Shown here in pieces: positions 47,641 to 59,900 of a stretch of 64,000 nucleotides of DNA. Position 1 is the first letter of the stretch; each line of letters opens with the position of its first letter. Where the stretch lies: positions 74,406,367 through 74,470,366 of the forward strand of contig OX638133.1 in NCBI GenBank assembly GCA_951804985.1. The letters run 5' to 3'. This DNA comes from Dryomyza anilis (lineage: Eukaryota > Arthropoda > Insecta > Diptera > Dryomyzidae). The position numbers and the translations under genes were made by a program. The notes beneath the pieces are model-generated. The model saw only the letters and a list, made by a program, of their open reading frames with translations. It ran no database searches and was not told the DNA's origin.

Positions 47641-48610
47641 GTATTGTATCGTATTGTATCATATTGTATCGTATTGTATCGTATTGTATCGAGTTGTATC
47701 GTATTGTATCGAGTTGTATCGTATCGTATTTTATCGTATTGTATTGTATTGTATTGTATTGTATTGTATTGTATTGTATTGTATTGTATTGTAACGTATT
47801 GTATCGTATTGTATCGAGTTGTATCGTATTGTGTCGTATTGTATCGTATTGTACCGTATTGTATCATATTGTATCGTATTGTATCGTATTGTATCGTATT
47901 GTATCGTATTGTATCGTATTGTATCGTATTGTATCGTATTGTATCGTATTGTATCGTATTGTATTGTATTATATCGTATTGTATTATATCGTATTGTATC
48001 GTATCGTATTGTATGGAGTTGTATCGTATTGTATCGAGTTGTATCGTATTGTATCATATTGTATCGTATTGTATCGTATTGTACCGTATTGTATCGTATT
48101 GTATTATATTGTATTGTATTGTATTGTATTGTATCGTATTATATCGCATTGTATCGTACTGCATAGTATCGTATTGTATCGTATTTTGTCGTAGTGTATC
48201 GTATTGTAACGTACCGTATTGTATCGTATTGTATCGTATTGTATCGTATTGTATCGTATAGTATCGTATTGTATCGTATTGTATCGTATTGTATCGTATT
48301 GTATCGTATTGTATCGTATTGTATCGTATTGTATCGTATTGTATCGTATTGTATCGTATTGTATCGTATTGTATCGTATTGTATCGTATTGTATCGTATT
48401 GTACCGTATTGTATCGTATCGTATTGTATTGTATTGTATTGTATTGTATTGTATTGTATTGTATTTTATTTTATTGTATCATATTGTATCGTATTGTATC
48501 GTATTGTATTGTATCGTATTGAAACGTATTGTGTCGTATTGAATTGTATCATATCGTATTATATCGTATTGTATCGTATTGTATAGTATTAAATCGTATT
48601 AAATCGTGTA
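47641..48610 (+). repeat. Pentameric GTATY array, mostly in GTATC-GTATT dimers
   Basis: About 970 bp of GTATCGTATT 10-mers, with pure GTATT blocks at about 47735-47790 and 48420-48465 and scattered variants (GAGTT, GTACC). The LYRIVSYCIV-type frames on all phases are artefacts of the repeat. Confidence 0.95.
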
Positions 48611-49543
48611 TTGTTTCCTTTTATTTTAACATTTTTGTATATTTCAATTTAATACCATTTATTGACATCATTCTTAAATGTTCCATATTTTTAATAATGC
48701 TCTTCAGACTCAAATTCAATGCTTTGCTGATATTGTATGATATTAATATTCATTTCAAAATCACTTGAATATTTTATAATTAAAAAAATAAATGTAATTG
48801 TTACTATTTTAAATGCGTATTAATCCTCTTCATCATTGCTCTGTATTTTCTGTGGCCTGCGGTTGACAGTGACACTTTTCATTGTTGTTACAATTGTTAT
48901 TGTTGCTATAAAAATATAATTAAATGCAAATAAAAATAAACATGGCGCACGATTTATTGTGGTTGTAATTTAATACATGGCCAGGAGATCCAGATGATTT
49001 ATGCCGTATGGAGTGTGCGTGGAAATTTTGTATAATTTTTAAAATATTAATTGAAATATATTCAAATTAAAACAAATAACAAATATTTCTATAGTTTTCT
49101 ATAATTTGTATATAAAAAAGTTAAAATTGTTTATAATAATAATTTAATTATATTTCATAATTGGTTTTTAGTTAATTTGATAGAATGCTGTATATAGTTT
49201 GAAGCAAATTAGTCAAATTATTTTCATAAAAGCACATAAAAATTAAATTAATAAAGAAAAAATGTATTGTGGCTACACTTAGCGAAAAATCTCATAAAAT
49301 TCCTGTAAAATTTGTCAATAGGACAATTATTGAATCAAAAACGGTTTTTCATATAAACTCAAAATTTATATTGTATTATTTTGTTATATATATCGATGGA
49401 TATAATATTTTACCCATTGCCTAATTTTATTAGTAAATTAATTTTATGCTAATTTAAATAGCAGACATTGCAGAACTATTTCAAAAATAACGAGTTGGGA
49501 AAGTTAGGTCACATGGGTAAGTTCGGTCACATGGGGCGGATTT
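48611..49543. other. AT-rich spacer with a fragment related to the palindrome arm
   Basis: Around 49310-49450 the words ACAATTATTGA and TTTTTCATATAAACTCAA parallel 11458-11510 of the palindrome, suggesting a diverged copy of the same element. TCACATGGGTAAGTTCGGTCACATGGG (49509-49535) contains a short direct repeat. Confidence 0.4.
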
Positions 49544-50158
49544 TTATAGTCGGTCGGGCCCGACTATGGAATACCCTACACCTGTGGTGGAGATATTAAT
49601 GAGGAATATTTAATTGTATACCTTTATTTAAAATTTTTAATTATGCTGAACCACCCACCCTCAGAATATTATTGATATATCAGAAATTTACGTCTTATAT
49701 CCCCATAAATTAAAAAAATTATATAAAGTATAAAAAACTAAATAAAAAATTGAAAAATATAATTGGGCGGACCACGCCTATATTTAAAAATTTTAAAGGC
49801 TAATTTTTCATAGATTTGATTTTAATAATTTTCGGATCAAATTTCCACTATGAAAACCCGGGAAATAATGAAAAAAAGTAAGTGGGCGGATCACGCCCAT
49901 TTTTAGACCACATATTTTTAGGTAAATTCTAACAATACGTTTTAAATTTTATAACTATACCTTGAATACTTTTCGAAATATTATTTTCGTAAGAGTTATG
50001 TAAAAGTTACTTGTATGGGAGGTGGGCGTGTCCGTTGACCGATTTTGCTCATTTTTAAACTCAGTTCCTACTTTTGGCTAAAATATATTAAGACGAAATT
50101 TCATTGCATTCTGATCATTATTTCTCAAGTTATTCTGTATTCGGACAGCAAGACAGCA

Positions 50159-50218
<60 letters not shown>

Positions 50219-50362
50219 GGACATGGCTAAACGGACTCGGGTAGTGATGCTGATCAAGAATATATATACTTTTCCATACCGGACACGACTCCTAAGGGGC
50301 GTTACAATATATGCACAAAGTTAATATACCCTGTACCTCATAGGTGTAGGGGATAAAAAGAT
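49544..50362 (+). mobile_element. Fly GACA-tract dispersed repeat, most complete copy
   Basis: It begins AGTCGGTCGGGCCCGACTAT and has GGGCGGACCACGCC-type motifs near 49765 and 49873. A GACA microsatellite follows (about 50161-50218), then CGGACATGGCTAAACGGACTCGG and a right end CCTGTACCTCATAGGTGTAGGGG. Collinear relatives lie at 14040-14300, 36290-36625 and partly 59780-59880. There is no coding capacity, so it is a non-autonomous element or a regulatory end of a larger transposon. Confidence 0.75.
50161..50218 (+). repeat. (GACA)n microsatellite
   Basis: About 13-14 uninterrupted GACA units inside the dispersed repeat, an expansion of the two or three units seen in the copy at 36467-36483. 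Confidence 0.9.
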
Positions 50363-50869
50363 CTGAATTACCAACGACATTCATAAAATACTATTTTATT
50401 TTAAAACACAATAATAATTTGCAAAACTGTAAGTTTAAAACTTTTTATTAAACATCAACATTTTTATAACTCTTTTCTACTTTAATTCAGTTCACATTTA
50501 ATTCACTTAATAAAACAAAATAAAACTTTCAACGCACGTACAACGTCTGTCAACATATAACTGATCTGTTTGTCAACGCTGGCTGTCACTATATGTACCG
50601 TTATTTTCGCTGCACAGTGTTGCCATACCAAAGGATATAATATGCCATAGCAGCCAGCATTAAAAGTTTATAATTTACCAGCGCTTTTCGTTGGACTTTG
50701 TTTCTTAAGAGTACGAACGAAAAACAAAAAAAAAAAAACAACATACCTGCAAAAAGTTAGACGACACGCAGCAATTAATTAGTAACAAAAGTAGCGAAAC
50801 GAAATACCTAGCGGAACTGCAGAACAAATTCACAAAAGATTTCTTTATTTTTTGATGGTTTAATATTTA
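50363..50869. other. Unique spacer
   Basis: It contains CAGTGTTGCCA at 50615-50625. No gene. Confidence 0.45.
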
Positions 50870-51530
50870 AAGATACAATACGATACAATACGGTACAATA
50901 CGATACGATACAATACGATACAATACGATACAATACGATACAATACGATACAATACGATACAATACGATACAATACGATACAATATGATACAATACGATA
51001 CAATACAATACTATATATTATCATATCATATCATACAACACGATACGATACAATCGAAACCCTACGATAGAATACAATACTATACGATATGATACAATAT
51101 GATACAATACGATATGGTGCAATACGATACAATGCGATATATTGCATCATATCAATACTATACAATACTATACAATACGATACAATACGATACAATACGA
51201 TACAATACGGTACAATACGATACAATACGATGCAATACTATACAATACGATACAATACGATACAATACGATACAATACGATACAATACGATACAATACGA
51301 TACAATACGATACAATACGATACAATACGATACAATACGATACAATACGATACAATACGATACAATACGATACAATACGATACAATACGATACAATACGA
51401 TACAATATGATACAATACGAAACAATACAATAGAATATGATACAATACGATTCACTATGATATAATACGATACAATACGATGGAATACAATATAATACGA
51501 TGCAAGACTATACAATACTACATTGTTGCT
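50870..51530 (-). repeat. GTATY array on the opposite strand
   Basis: ATACAATACG 10-mers, the reverse complement of the 47641-48610 array. They are purest at 51240-51410 and degenerate at 51010-51170 and 51420-51530. Confidence 0.95.
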
Positions 51531-53860
51531 TAGAAAAATGTCCACTGTTCAAAGTCTCGAACTTTCTAAGATAACTTAGGCACATTTAATAACCTTTCTT
51601 TGTTCACTAGAGCAGCCTCCTTAGTTACAGTCTACCTGACACCTACTTTAAGTCAGCGTTTAGTCAGAGCAGCTCCAAGTTGTATTCATTTGTTTGCAAC
51701 CTTCATCACTTCATTAAGTTAATTGCATCGACATTGGCAGCAATTTCTTCGTTTCCAAAACATTGCTACAACTTTTACTCCCTAGCAACGCGTTGCCAAA
51801 CTTAACACGCAACGTTACCAAATTTCGTGCAACGTTGCCATTTAGCTTGTTTCATTACGTATTTAATTCTAAACGTGTGCATTGAACCAAGCTACACTTT
51901 GACACTTTCTTAAGTGCAAAATATACAAATATAAATAAAAGCAAAAAACGGGAACATAAGCAACACTGTTAATATTGTGTATATTTTTGTCTTCACCATG
52001 CAAATACTTTGGCCTCTGGAATCTGCCATATTTCTCTATAACTCTAGCACTCAAACCATCCAACACAGCACACAGTCTGTATTGCTTTCCCAAGTCTCAA
52101 GTACCCGCCAACATTTAAAGCAATAATTCAAAAAGTTTTACTTACATTTTACGCATATTACGCACAAGAAAAAGGACGCTGTGTTTTCACATAACCTCTA
52201 CTGTTTCTACCTGCCGTGGAAGCACTTCAAACATTTCTGTAATTTTCCACAAAATTAAAGTAAACTTAACGCAGCACAGCAACATGATACAACCATGATG
52301 CAAAATTCCTTGGGCCCCACCTAGCATACGCCTCGCTCAACCTTGTGACTAACCCCACCTTTAAGTTGATATCATTTTATTGCTTTTTATCTCGCACAAA
52401 ATAGGTATCGTACTGTCAGAGGGCAAACAACATTGTCAGCTAGAAATTGAGGGTAACCTTGTTGTTACAGTGGGTGGACTATATTTTCCGTATATAGTAG
52501 TTGGTTTTGTGGTACTTCTATTGTACCTAAACTCAACTTGGAATCGGTCTAAATAAAAATGTGGCCCGACCAAACAATAAATTTCAATAAATGAACAACA
52601 CTGAAAAATACAACAAATGTAATGCAATAGGTAAGAGCAAAATTTATTTAGTTGTGAGATATATACACTTCAAAGCATTCTTTGACGTAAAGTTAAAATG
52701 TAACAAAACAATATGTAGTAGATGCTTTCAAAACAACATCTACTATGGGTGTTATTTCTATGGGAAAAAGAGCGAAAAACTGATTGTGTTGCAAAAATAA
52801 AATTAAAACGATTCAAATAATCATTTAGAGATAAAAGTAGTGTTGAAGAGTATTAAGTAGTATGTAGAAAAAGTACTGATAAAGGGAAAAAAGTAGTATC
52901 AAAGGGCATATTTGTGGGATTGCTGAAAGAGGCGTCAAAGTATTTTCGCGCGCGCGCTTCAAAATACTAGCAGAAATCACTTAAAGTTTTCCAATTACGT
53001 TCGGAATCCCATAAAAGATTTATACAAATTACAATCGCTATTCGTTACGTTACTTTGTGTTACGTTACGTTACGTAGCACAAAGCGTGGCATAGTAGTGA
53101 AGTGAAAAGATTTATTTTTGCCTTTTTCTTTATTTTGTGCATGTTTGCTAAGCGATTTTCATTATTGAATGAGTTTTAAAGCAAAAGCATAAAACTTTTC
53201 TAAGTTTGGAGTTATAGAAAATATTAGGAATTTGAGAGAGAACTTAATGTAAAAGTTTATATAACATATTTAAGTGAAAGTTGCATAATTTAAGCTAAAT
53301 ATGAAGTCGGAATTAGGTACATTGAGGTATTTATATTTGAATTTTTTCCATTTGTACCTATTTCACATTTAATACCTGCATCTAAATCGACACTTTGAGT
53401 AGATGATCAATATTGTTTAAATGGCGATTTAATGTACACACATTTTCTATATACTCGAATTTAACATTCTTATGATGTCGAAAATCTGTACATTTACGAC
53501 ATATGGACCAAATAGAAGACTGTTTCGTTACTTTTATATGCACAGGGTTCAGAAAACTCGCTGAAGAGCACGTAAAAAACTCAAAACTAACTCTTACAAC
53601 ATCAAACGAGTCTCAGCGTATTTATTTGCAGCTATTAACAAATTGCGCATCGCAGACACCTGCGTGCTCGCCTTGATCTTCGATCGCTGTTGTTTTCTCT
53701 GAACTCAATTTTTTATAAGACGCAAGCAAACACAACGACTCACACAGCTTGCTACTCCGAGCACCACAATATTTCAAGCGCTCGTTTAGCTTGTTCTTCT
53801 TTTTGGAAATTCGATTTAAATGCATGCCTAATATTCTATATTTGGTAATACTTCCCAGTA
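51531..53860. other. Unique-looking DNA, no supported gene
   Basis: Bases 51540-52440 have moderate G+C with repeated GTTGCCAA/ACGTTGCCA words near 51790-51840. 53040-53080 has TTACG repeats. An 82-codon minus frame (53870-53622) begins MNGILGSITKYRILGMHLNR, is mixed in composition and charged, but has no recognisable domain or splice support. Confidence 0.35.
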
Positions 53861-53861
53861 T

Positions 53862-54020
53862 GCCATTCATTTCGATATCGTTACGAGATCATTGCGAGTA
53901 GATGGAGAAATCATACGATATCGGATTCGTTTTCGTAACGATATCGAGCGTCAAATTGAATCTACATGATAGGTAGATATCGAAACGTTCTGTCGGAGTT
54001 TTCTCGATACGAGAAATTTT
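53862..54020 (+). mobile_element. Compact copy of the TTCGATATCGTTACGAG repeat
   Basis: It contains CATTTCGATATCGTTACGAG, then TCGTAACGATATCGAGCGTC, then GTCGGAGTTTTCTCGATACGAG, in one uninterrupted block. Related pieces are at 11160-11245, in its inverted partner (about 11975-12060), and split at 14558-15860. Confidence 0.65.
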
Positions 54021-55485
54021 TCGAAGTCGGATGATCAAAGTTCGAGATTGCTGCGAAAAATATTGCTATATCGATTTGTCAAATGCTTAAGTATCGAATC
54101 TTGTCAAAGTATTTGAATGTATGACAATTCTTAAAAATTAGAATCAAGAAAGCAACGAGTTCGATCTTTTTTATCGAAGTTATTTGAGAAAGCTTCGAGG
54201 CATCGAAGGTCTCCGAGACATGGCAGACTGGGTTGTATAAAATTGTATAATAAGCAAGAATAAACATAAATGTCCAAAAAATAACTGTTGCAAATGAAAT
54301 AATTCAAAGAGCGCTCTACATTTCGAGCGCTCCATTTAACAGCAGCTCGAGCAGCGAGTACAATGTTACATGTTAAGCTCGGTTGGACGTTTGAAGTGTT
54401 GTTAGCTCGTGATTATTGCTCAACAGCAGCGAGCTAATGGCTCTTGTGGGCAGTGTTGCCAGATATTTTTTTGATAAACCTATAAAAAGACTTAACACTA
54501 TGTTTTTATGTTTTTTTTTTTGTCATTTCGGATTAAATGATAAATATGAAAATGATTTGAGGTTTTACAGAACATAGTCAAACTAACGCTCAAAATTACT
54601 AACTTTTTTACATCGTTCTAATTTTTAAAATATACAGAATGTTATTCAGCATCCGTTTAAAGTTATAAGAGTATAAATAACTTGTATGTAGGACCCATGT
54701 AGAATTTTGTATCTTTCTTTGTATTTTTTTTTTTTTTATGACTGGAATTGAAACATACCCAAATTAATTATTTCCAACAATTTGTAATGTTGGTCAATCA
54801 AAACAGCTTGCATAAACAATTGGGAAAATTAGGTTTTAGAAAACTTTCATCAATATGAATTAAAAAAAAAAAAATTTCACAAAAATTAATAAATATTGTT
54901 GAAAACTGAGTCTAAATCAGCACCAGCGAATTATATGAAACAGCTGTACGGGGTATACATAGGAAAATTCGTCTTGATTAGTGTAATTAAACAAACAAAA
55001 TATATAAATAGCGAAAACATATCAATTAATAATAAAAACTATTCAATAATTTTTCAAATTATAACAATTTATATAATATGCATGTCAAACTTAAATTAAA
55101 TTTAAAATACTCTGGATTTTTTTTAGTTCAATAAAAGCTAACATGTTCCGACTGAAATATTATAAAATTGTTATGTTACCCGTGCAAAAAATTGTTCAGA
55201 TTAAAAAGTAAAAAAAATAAAAATGCTCCAATGGTTAAATATTAAAACATATTCATTATTTTTACTATTAGACATTCAAGAAGTTACAAAAAATTAACAT
55301 TGAACATTGAAATTATGGCTTCGTTTTTTGCGTATTGGTGCATATATTGTTCAAGTTATATTACGTTAATCCATTTTGGATATGTACTAAATTTCATTAT
55401 TCCTTCCTCTTCTTCTTTGTTCTTTAGTCCTCTGTTGAACATAAGCCCTAAACAAAACTTCTACGTCTGTTTCGAAATCGTGCAA
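54021..55485. other. No gene recognised
   Basis: 54300-54460 is richer in G+C (AGAGCGCTC, CAGCAGCTCGAGCAGCGAG) and contains CAGTGTTGCCA at 54451-54461. The rest is AT-rich with poly-A/T runs. Confidence 0.4.
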
Positions 55486-55905
55486 TTATTTTAAGTTCTC
55501 TTCAACATTTTCCTGAGTCGCGGATTTCAAAATCAAGAGATCTATTCCATCCGTTGTTAGCTTACGAAGGGTGTAACCAATCCATTTACATTTACGTCGT
55601 TTAAACTTTATCAATACCTGTTTCTGTCCATATCTTCTTAAAAATTCGATGTTTGTTATTGTTCTTGGCCGCCATATTTTTAAAATACGACGCAAACATC
55701 CATTTATAAATACTTCTAGATTATTAAGCAAAATATTCTTTATCGGCCATATTTCGCACCCGTTGAGTAAGACTGATTTCACGTTGAACTCATATATCAT
55801 AAGCATCGTAGATATAGAGAGAAACCACGATCTCCAGATTTTATATCCTTGAGTTTTTTTTTTCAAACCCACATCTGCTGATTTGGATTGAAGGTCATTA
55901 AAATT
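55486..55905 (-). pseudogene. Decayed LINE (RTE-like) ORF2 3' fragment
   Basis: Read from 55905 downwards, the frame has NDLQSKSADVGLK, a segment usually found beside the reverse-transcriptase catalytic region, followed directly by LLNGCEIW..., INGCLRRILKIW, and RRKCKWIGYTLRKL. The last three match the conserved order of the post-catalytic part of non-LTR retrotransposon ORF2 (the Y/NGxExW, CLRRIL and RRxWxWIGHxLR motifs). The catalytic block and the piece between are missing, so this copy has an internal deletion and is 5' truncated. A stop at 55486 ends it. RTE-like is my best class guess. It is inactive. Confidence 0.75.
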
Positions 55906-56950
55906 GCAATATAACCACTAAAATCTATTTTGATAAAAATATAATTTTGTGCCACAGTTTTTTTTATAAATAATACTAAAAATATCTGTATTCCACACCT
56001 AATTTAAATTAAAACCGCTTGCGCCGAAACGCCGCGCCAAACAAATGAAACTCTTAAAATTGCTTAGCCAAAATGGGCGGAATCTATTATCTGTGTGCGC
56101 GAAACCCTTTCCCCATGATGCCGCCTACACTCAATGGCGATTCCACAACCGTATCCCTTTGACAGGACATGCACAGAACGTGGACGTGAACGTGCAGTTG
56201 ATTCAAAAATTTCGCAAGCAATAAAAATCAAAGTCAACAGCCAATAGTTTGAGTACAAAATCGATTTTGTCAGTTTAGAGCACAACAAGAAAATCAACAA
56301 CAACTACAAAAATATATAAACGAAAACGTATGACCCACTAAATGTCTGTCCTGCATCGTCTATCTAAAGTACTGTTTGTCTGTCTATGCGGTGGATGCTA
56401 CTTTCGGTGGCTGCCTCTTTCGTCGCCTTTCATTTTACAGCATCGAACATTTTTAAGTTTAAAAAAAATTCATTGCTCTGTTACGCGTTACGTTTTACGT
56501 GAACGTTATACATTTCAATTGGAAATGATTTTGGCATCCTTTGCATTCTCGGCAGCCCTGATATCGTTGGCATCCTTGTGCGGCTGACGAGGCGCAGCCA
56601 TTTTTATGGGACTCCCGGGCGCAAACGTAGACATTGTCTTTGAAAGCGCCGACGGGAGAATGATTTCAATTTTAATGCATTGCGGAGGAGCAAAAATTAC
56701 TGGGAACCGAGTAGGGTACTCAGAAAAGAAAAAGAGGAAGCAGTAGATAAGGTAATGATACGTAGAAGAAGACATATAGATTGGTAGCATATTGATAAAG
56801 TAGCAACTTTTTAAGCTAATGTTCGCGTTGAAAAAGTGAATTCAATTTTATGCAAAAAGAGATATGCTTTTTGGGTTGATGATGCTTGAAGCATCGAAAA
56901 TATTGAATGGTTTTATTCAAAAGAAAATTTAAATAGAATTAAAATATTGC
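55906..56950. other. Unique spacer, no supported gene
   Basis: 56040-56210 and 56330-56720 have moderate G+C. Overlapping 79-91-codon frames on both strands (56064-56303, 56342-56587, 56515-56790) have no recognisable domain or splice sites. Conserved non-coding DNA is possible. Confidence 0.35.
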
Positions 56951-59900
56951 TAATGATTTAAATATTACCTTTAAATAAATATTAAATTTCAGTAAGTAGA
57001 GTAAACTTGGTCAAAAACTAAAAATGCTCTTTAAACAACAAAGTCTCAGAAAAATGTATCTTTCTTCTCGCACCTTTCTTAAAATGCCATTAACTTCTCG
57101 TTTATATCAACTATAAAAACCACCAAAAACTTTGTACTTTTATTAACCTCGAAGCGATCTAATGAAATTTAAGTAGGAGCCCTGGACGTTGTAAGAGCAT
57201 TAAGTAAGGCAGTAAACCTTCTACAGCATATGCTCTAAGAGACTTAAGTCTGACAATTTTTTCGTTTATAAGTCAAAATTTCATTTTTAACTTATAAACA
57301 TTTCAATTTTATATATAAACTAATATTTTTAATTATGAAAGTTTTTCTTATGGTAGTATTCTATCATACAAAATTGTAAAATCATTTCAAAATGCTTTTT
57401 ATATTATGATAATTTTTAAAACTGTTTTTTTTTTATTATAGTTAATTAAAAATATGATTTATGTCATTGAAAAACTTCAAGTAAAGTATATTTATCTTGT
57501 AACAGCCTTAAGTAAGAAAAATCTAAATATTTTAAAAACAAAAAGTAAATTCCTTTAACATCAGAAATGCTCTTTTAATTTTCAAAATGATTAAAATGTT
57601 CATGTTATTTCGTTGAAACCCAAAAATGCTCCAGACAGAGGCTTAAGACAATTATATAAATATTCTTCAATCATAATACTTTTTACTTATTGAAATATTT
57701 TTACATTCAATAGTTTAAAAAATGCTCTTTGCATTTGCTATTACTTCGAATCAGGCTTTATGATATAATTTGTAGCACAAAAAATACTTTTTACTTTAAA
57801 ATTTCATTAAGTAATTATTTATATTCAGAGAATTTTAAAAGTTGTCTTTAAATCTTAAAATTTGACATATTGTCTTGTAATAACTTTAACTCCTGTAAGC
57901 TTCTAAATTCAGTTTTGCATAAGTAAATCCTTATGAAAAACTCGTAAGTTTTGTAAAACAAATCACAAAAGCATTTTATGATTTTTTTCTTATTTAATAT
58001 AATATTTAAACAAGAGTTTTATTATATTGCTTCAAAACAATATAATCACCTTTCAGCGACTTAAATGCGAATGTTTTTCTTTGTTGTGTTTTTGTACTTT
58101 TAAAAGCACTATAAAATGCTTGTAAGATATTTAAAAAATAAACTTCTAATTTCAAAAAAGGATATGTTAAAGAAAAAACCTTCTAACTTCAAAAAAGGAT
58201 ATATAACTTATAAAAATCACCCAAAAAGATTTTTTTTTACTTGTGAAAGCGTTAAAAATTCATTTATATTTGGAGAATTTAAAAAATGCTCTTTAAATTT
58301 GTTACTATATCAAAATCAGGTTATATGCTATGTAAGAACATTAAGTAAAGATTAATTTTATGTTAGCATTAATTAAGACTCCAAAATCTTCTAAGAGCAC
58401 TAAAGCTCCTTAACTAAAACTATTGTGCTTTCAAAAATACCCTAAAATCATCATATACATTAATCTTTTTACCTCTAAATGATGATTTTATGGCTGAATC
58501 TCGAGAAGTTTTAACATACTTATACCTACTATAAAGTCGGATATTTTTCTTTTCGGGAAATTTCTAAAAGCATTGAAGAATGCTCTTATAAAATGCTTAA
58601 AAAGATAACTTTATTTTAATGATTATTTTATACAAATACAAAAGGCCAAAGACAATTAAGAATCCATTGTCTGATATAAAAATCTGCCCATATGAACACT
58701 TTTTCTTCTAGAGAATACTTCTAAACTACGGAAAATTTGGAAAATGCTCTTTATAGTTGTTATTACTTATAATCAGCCTTTTGCGCTTTTCGGCTACAAC
58801 CACTGAAATTGGTCGCATATCGTAGCTTCTGGTTACTTATCAAAATCCCTTTGGAAAAACTCTTAAGCTTTATTAGAAATCCTGAAATGATTTTTATAAA
58901 ATTCTTTTCACTTATTAGATCATCTTTATATTGCTGTGCATTTCAAAACGATCTAATCACCTGGCATCTACTCTTGTGCTTTAAAAAAGTCCCATAATTA
59001 TATATTTCAAATCACAAAACCCTCAAGACTTCAATGAATATTTTATCATATATCAAAATCATTCAATATGAACATTTTTACTTCTAAAGGCATTAAAGAA
59101 TTATTTATATTTTCTGTAGAATTTCATAAAATGCTCAAAAAAGCTCAAAATCAATTTAAAATATTGGAAGAGCTTTAATAATACTCTGAACCTACTAAGA
59201 GCACTAAAGCTCTTTAGACAAAACTCCAAAACTTTGTAAAAAAAAAACACTTGAATGCATGTTATGAACTACTTTTACTACTACTATTTCTATGAATCTC
59301 GTAGCATTCTAAAAACCTTTAAGATAGCTAAAACTATAATGTTTTCCTTCCAGAGGTCGTCCATAGAAATATTTTACTTATAAAAGTACTAAAAAATCTT
59401 CTAATTTGAAAATGATCCCAAAATTCTTTATTAAATTTGTAAATTACAAAGAGGTTCGAGACAAAAAAAAATCAAAACCTCCAAAATTTCAAAAAACACC
59501 GTATAAAAAACTCTTCTCACTTCTAAGAGATCTAAAGAACCCTATTTTGTTTCCATGAATCTCAAACCGTTCAATTAAACTTTTTTTTACCTACTTTTTT
59601 TCTCCACAATTTAAATGCTCTTGCTTAAAGTCAAGATTTTCATAAATTAAAAAAAACTCTTGCTGACTTGTGGTTCACAAAACAAAAATCGAAATTCGGT
59701 ACACCTAACCATTAGTAAATATGGGTATCAAATAAATGGAAATTCTTCAGCGATTGAATGTTTGTAGTTATTTTCAGGATTCGTATACCCTGGTGACCTA
59801 TATATCACATTGAATGGTAACCACACATATGTGTAGGGTATTTATAGTCGGAGTAGACCGACTATAATTTTGATAATCCTAACTATCATAATTACACTTA

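Noticed and set aside
21062..51530. CRISPR array
   Set aside because: The repeats are 9-15 bp, contiguous and without unique spacers. The genome is eukaryotic.
47535..51545. YCIVLYRIVS and IQYDTIRYNT repeat frames
   Set aside because: By-products of the 10-bp GTATCGTATT array. Three phases on both strands give near-identical proteins.
53622..53870. 82-codon minus-strand gene
   Set aside because: Composition is plausible for coding, but no domain, homologue or splice site was recognised, and it abuts a dispersed repeat. It is left as unsupported.
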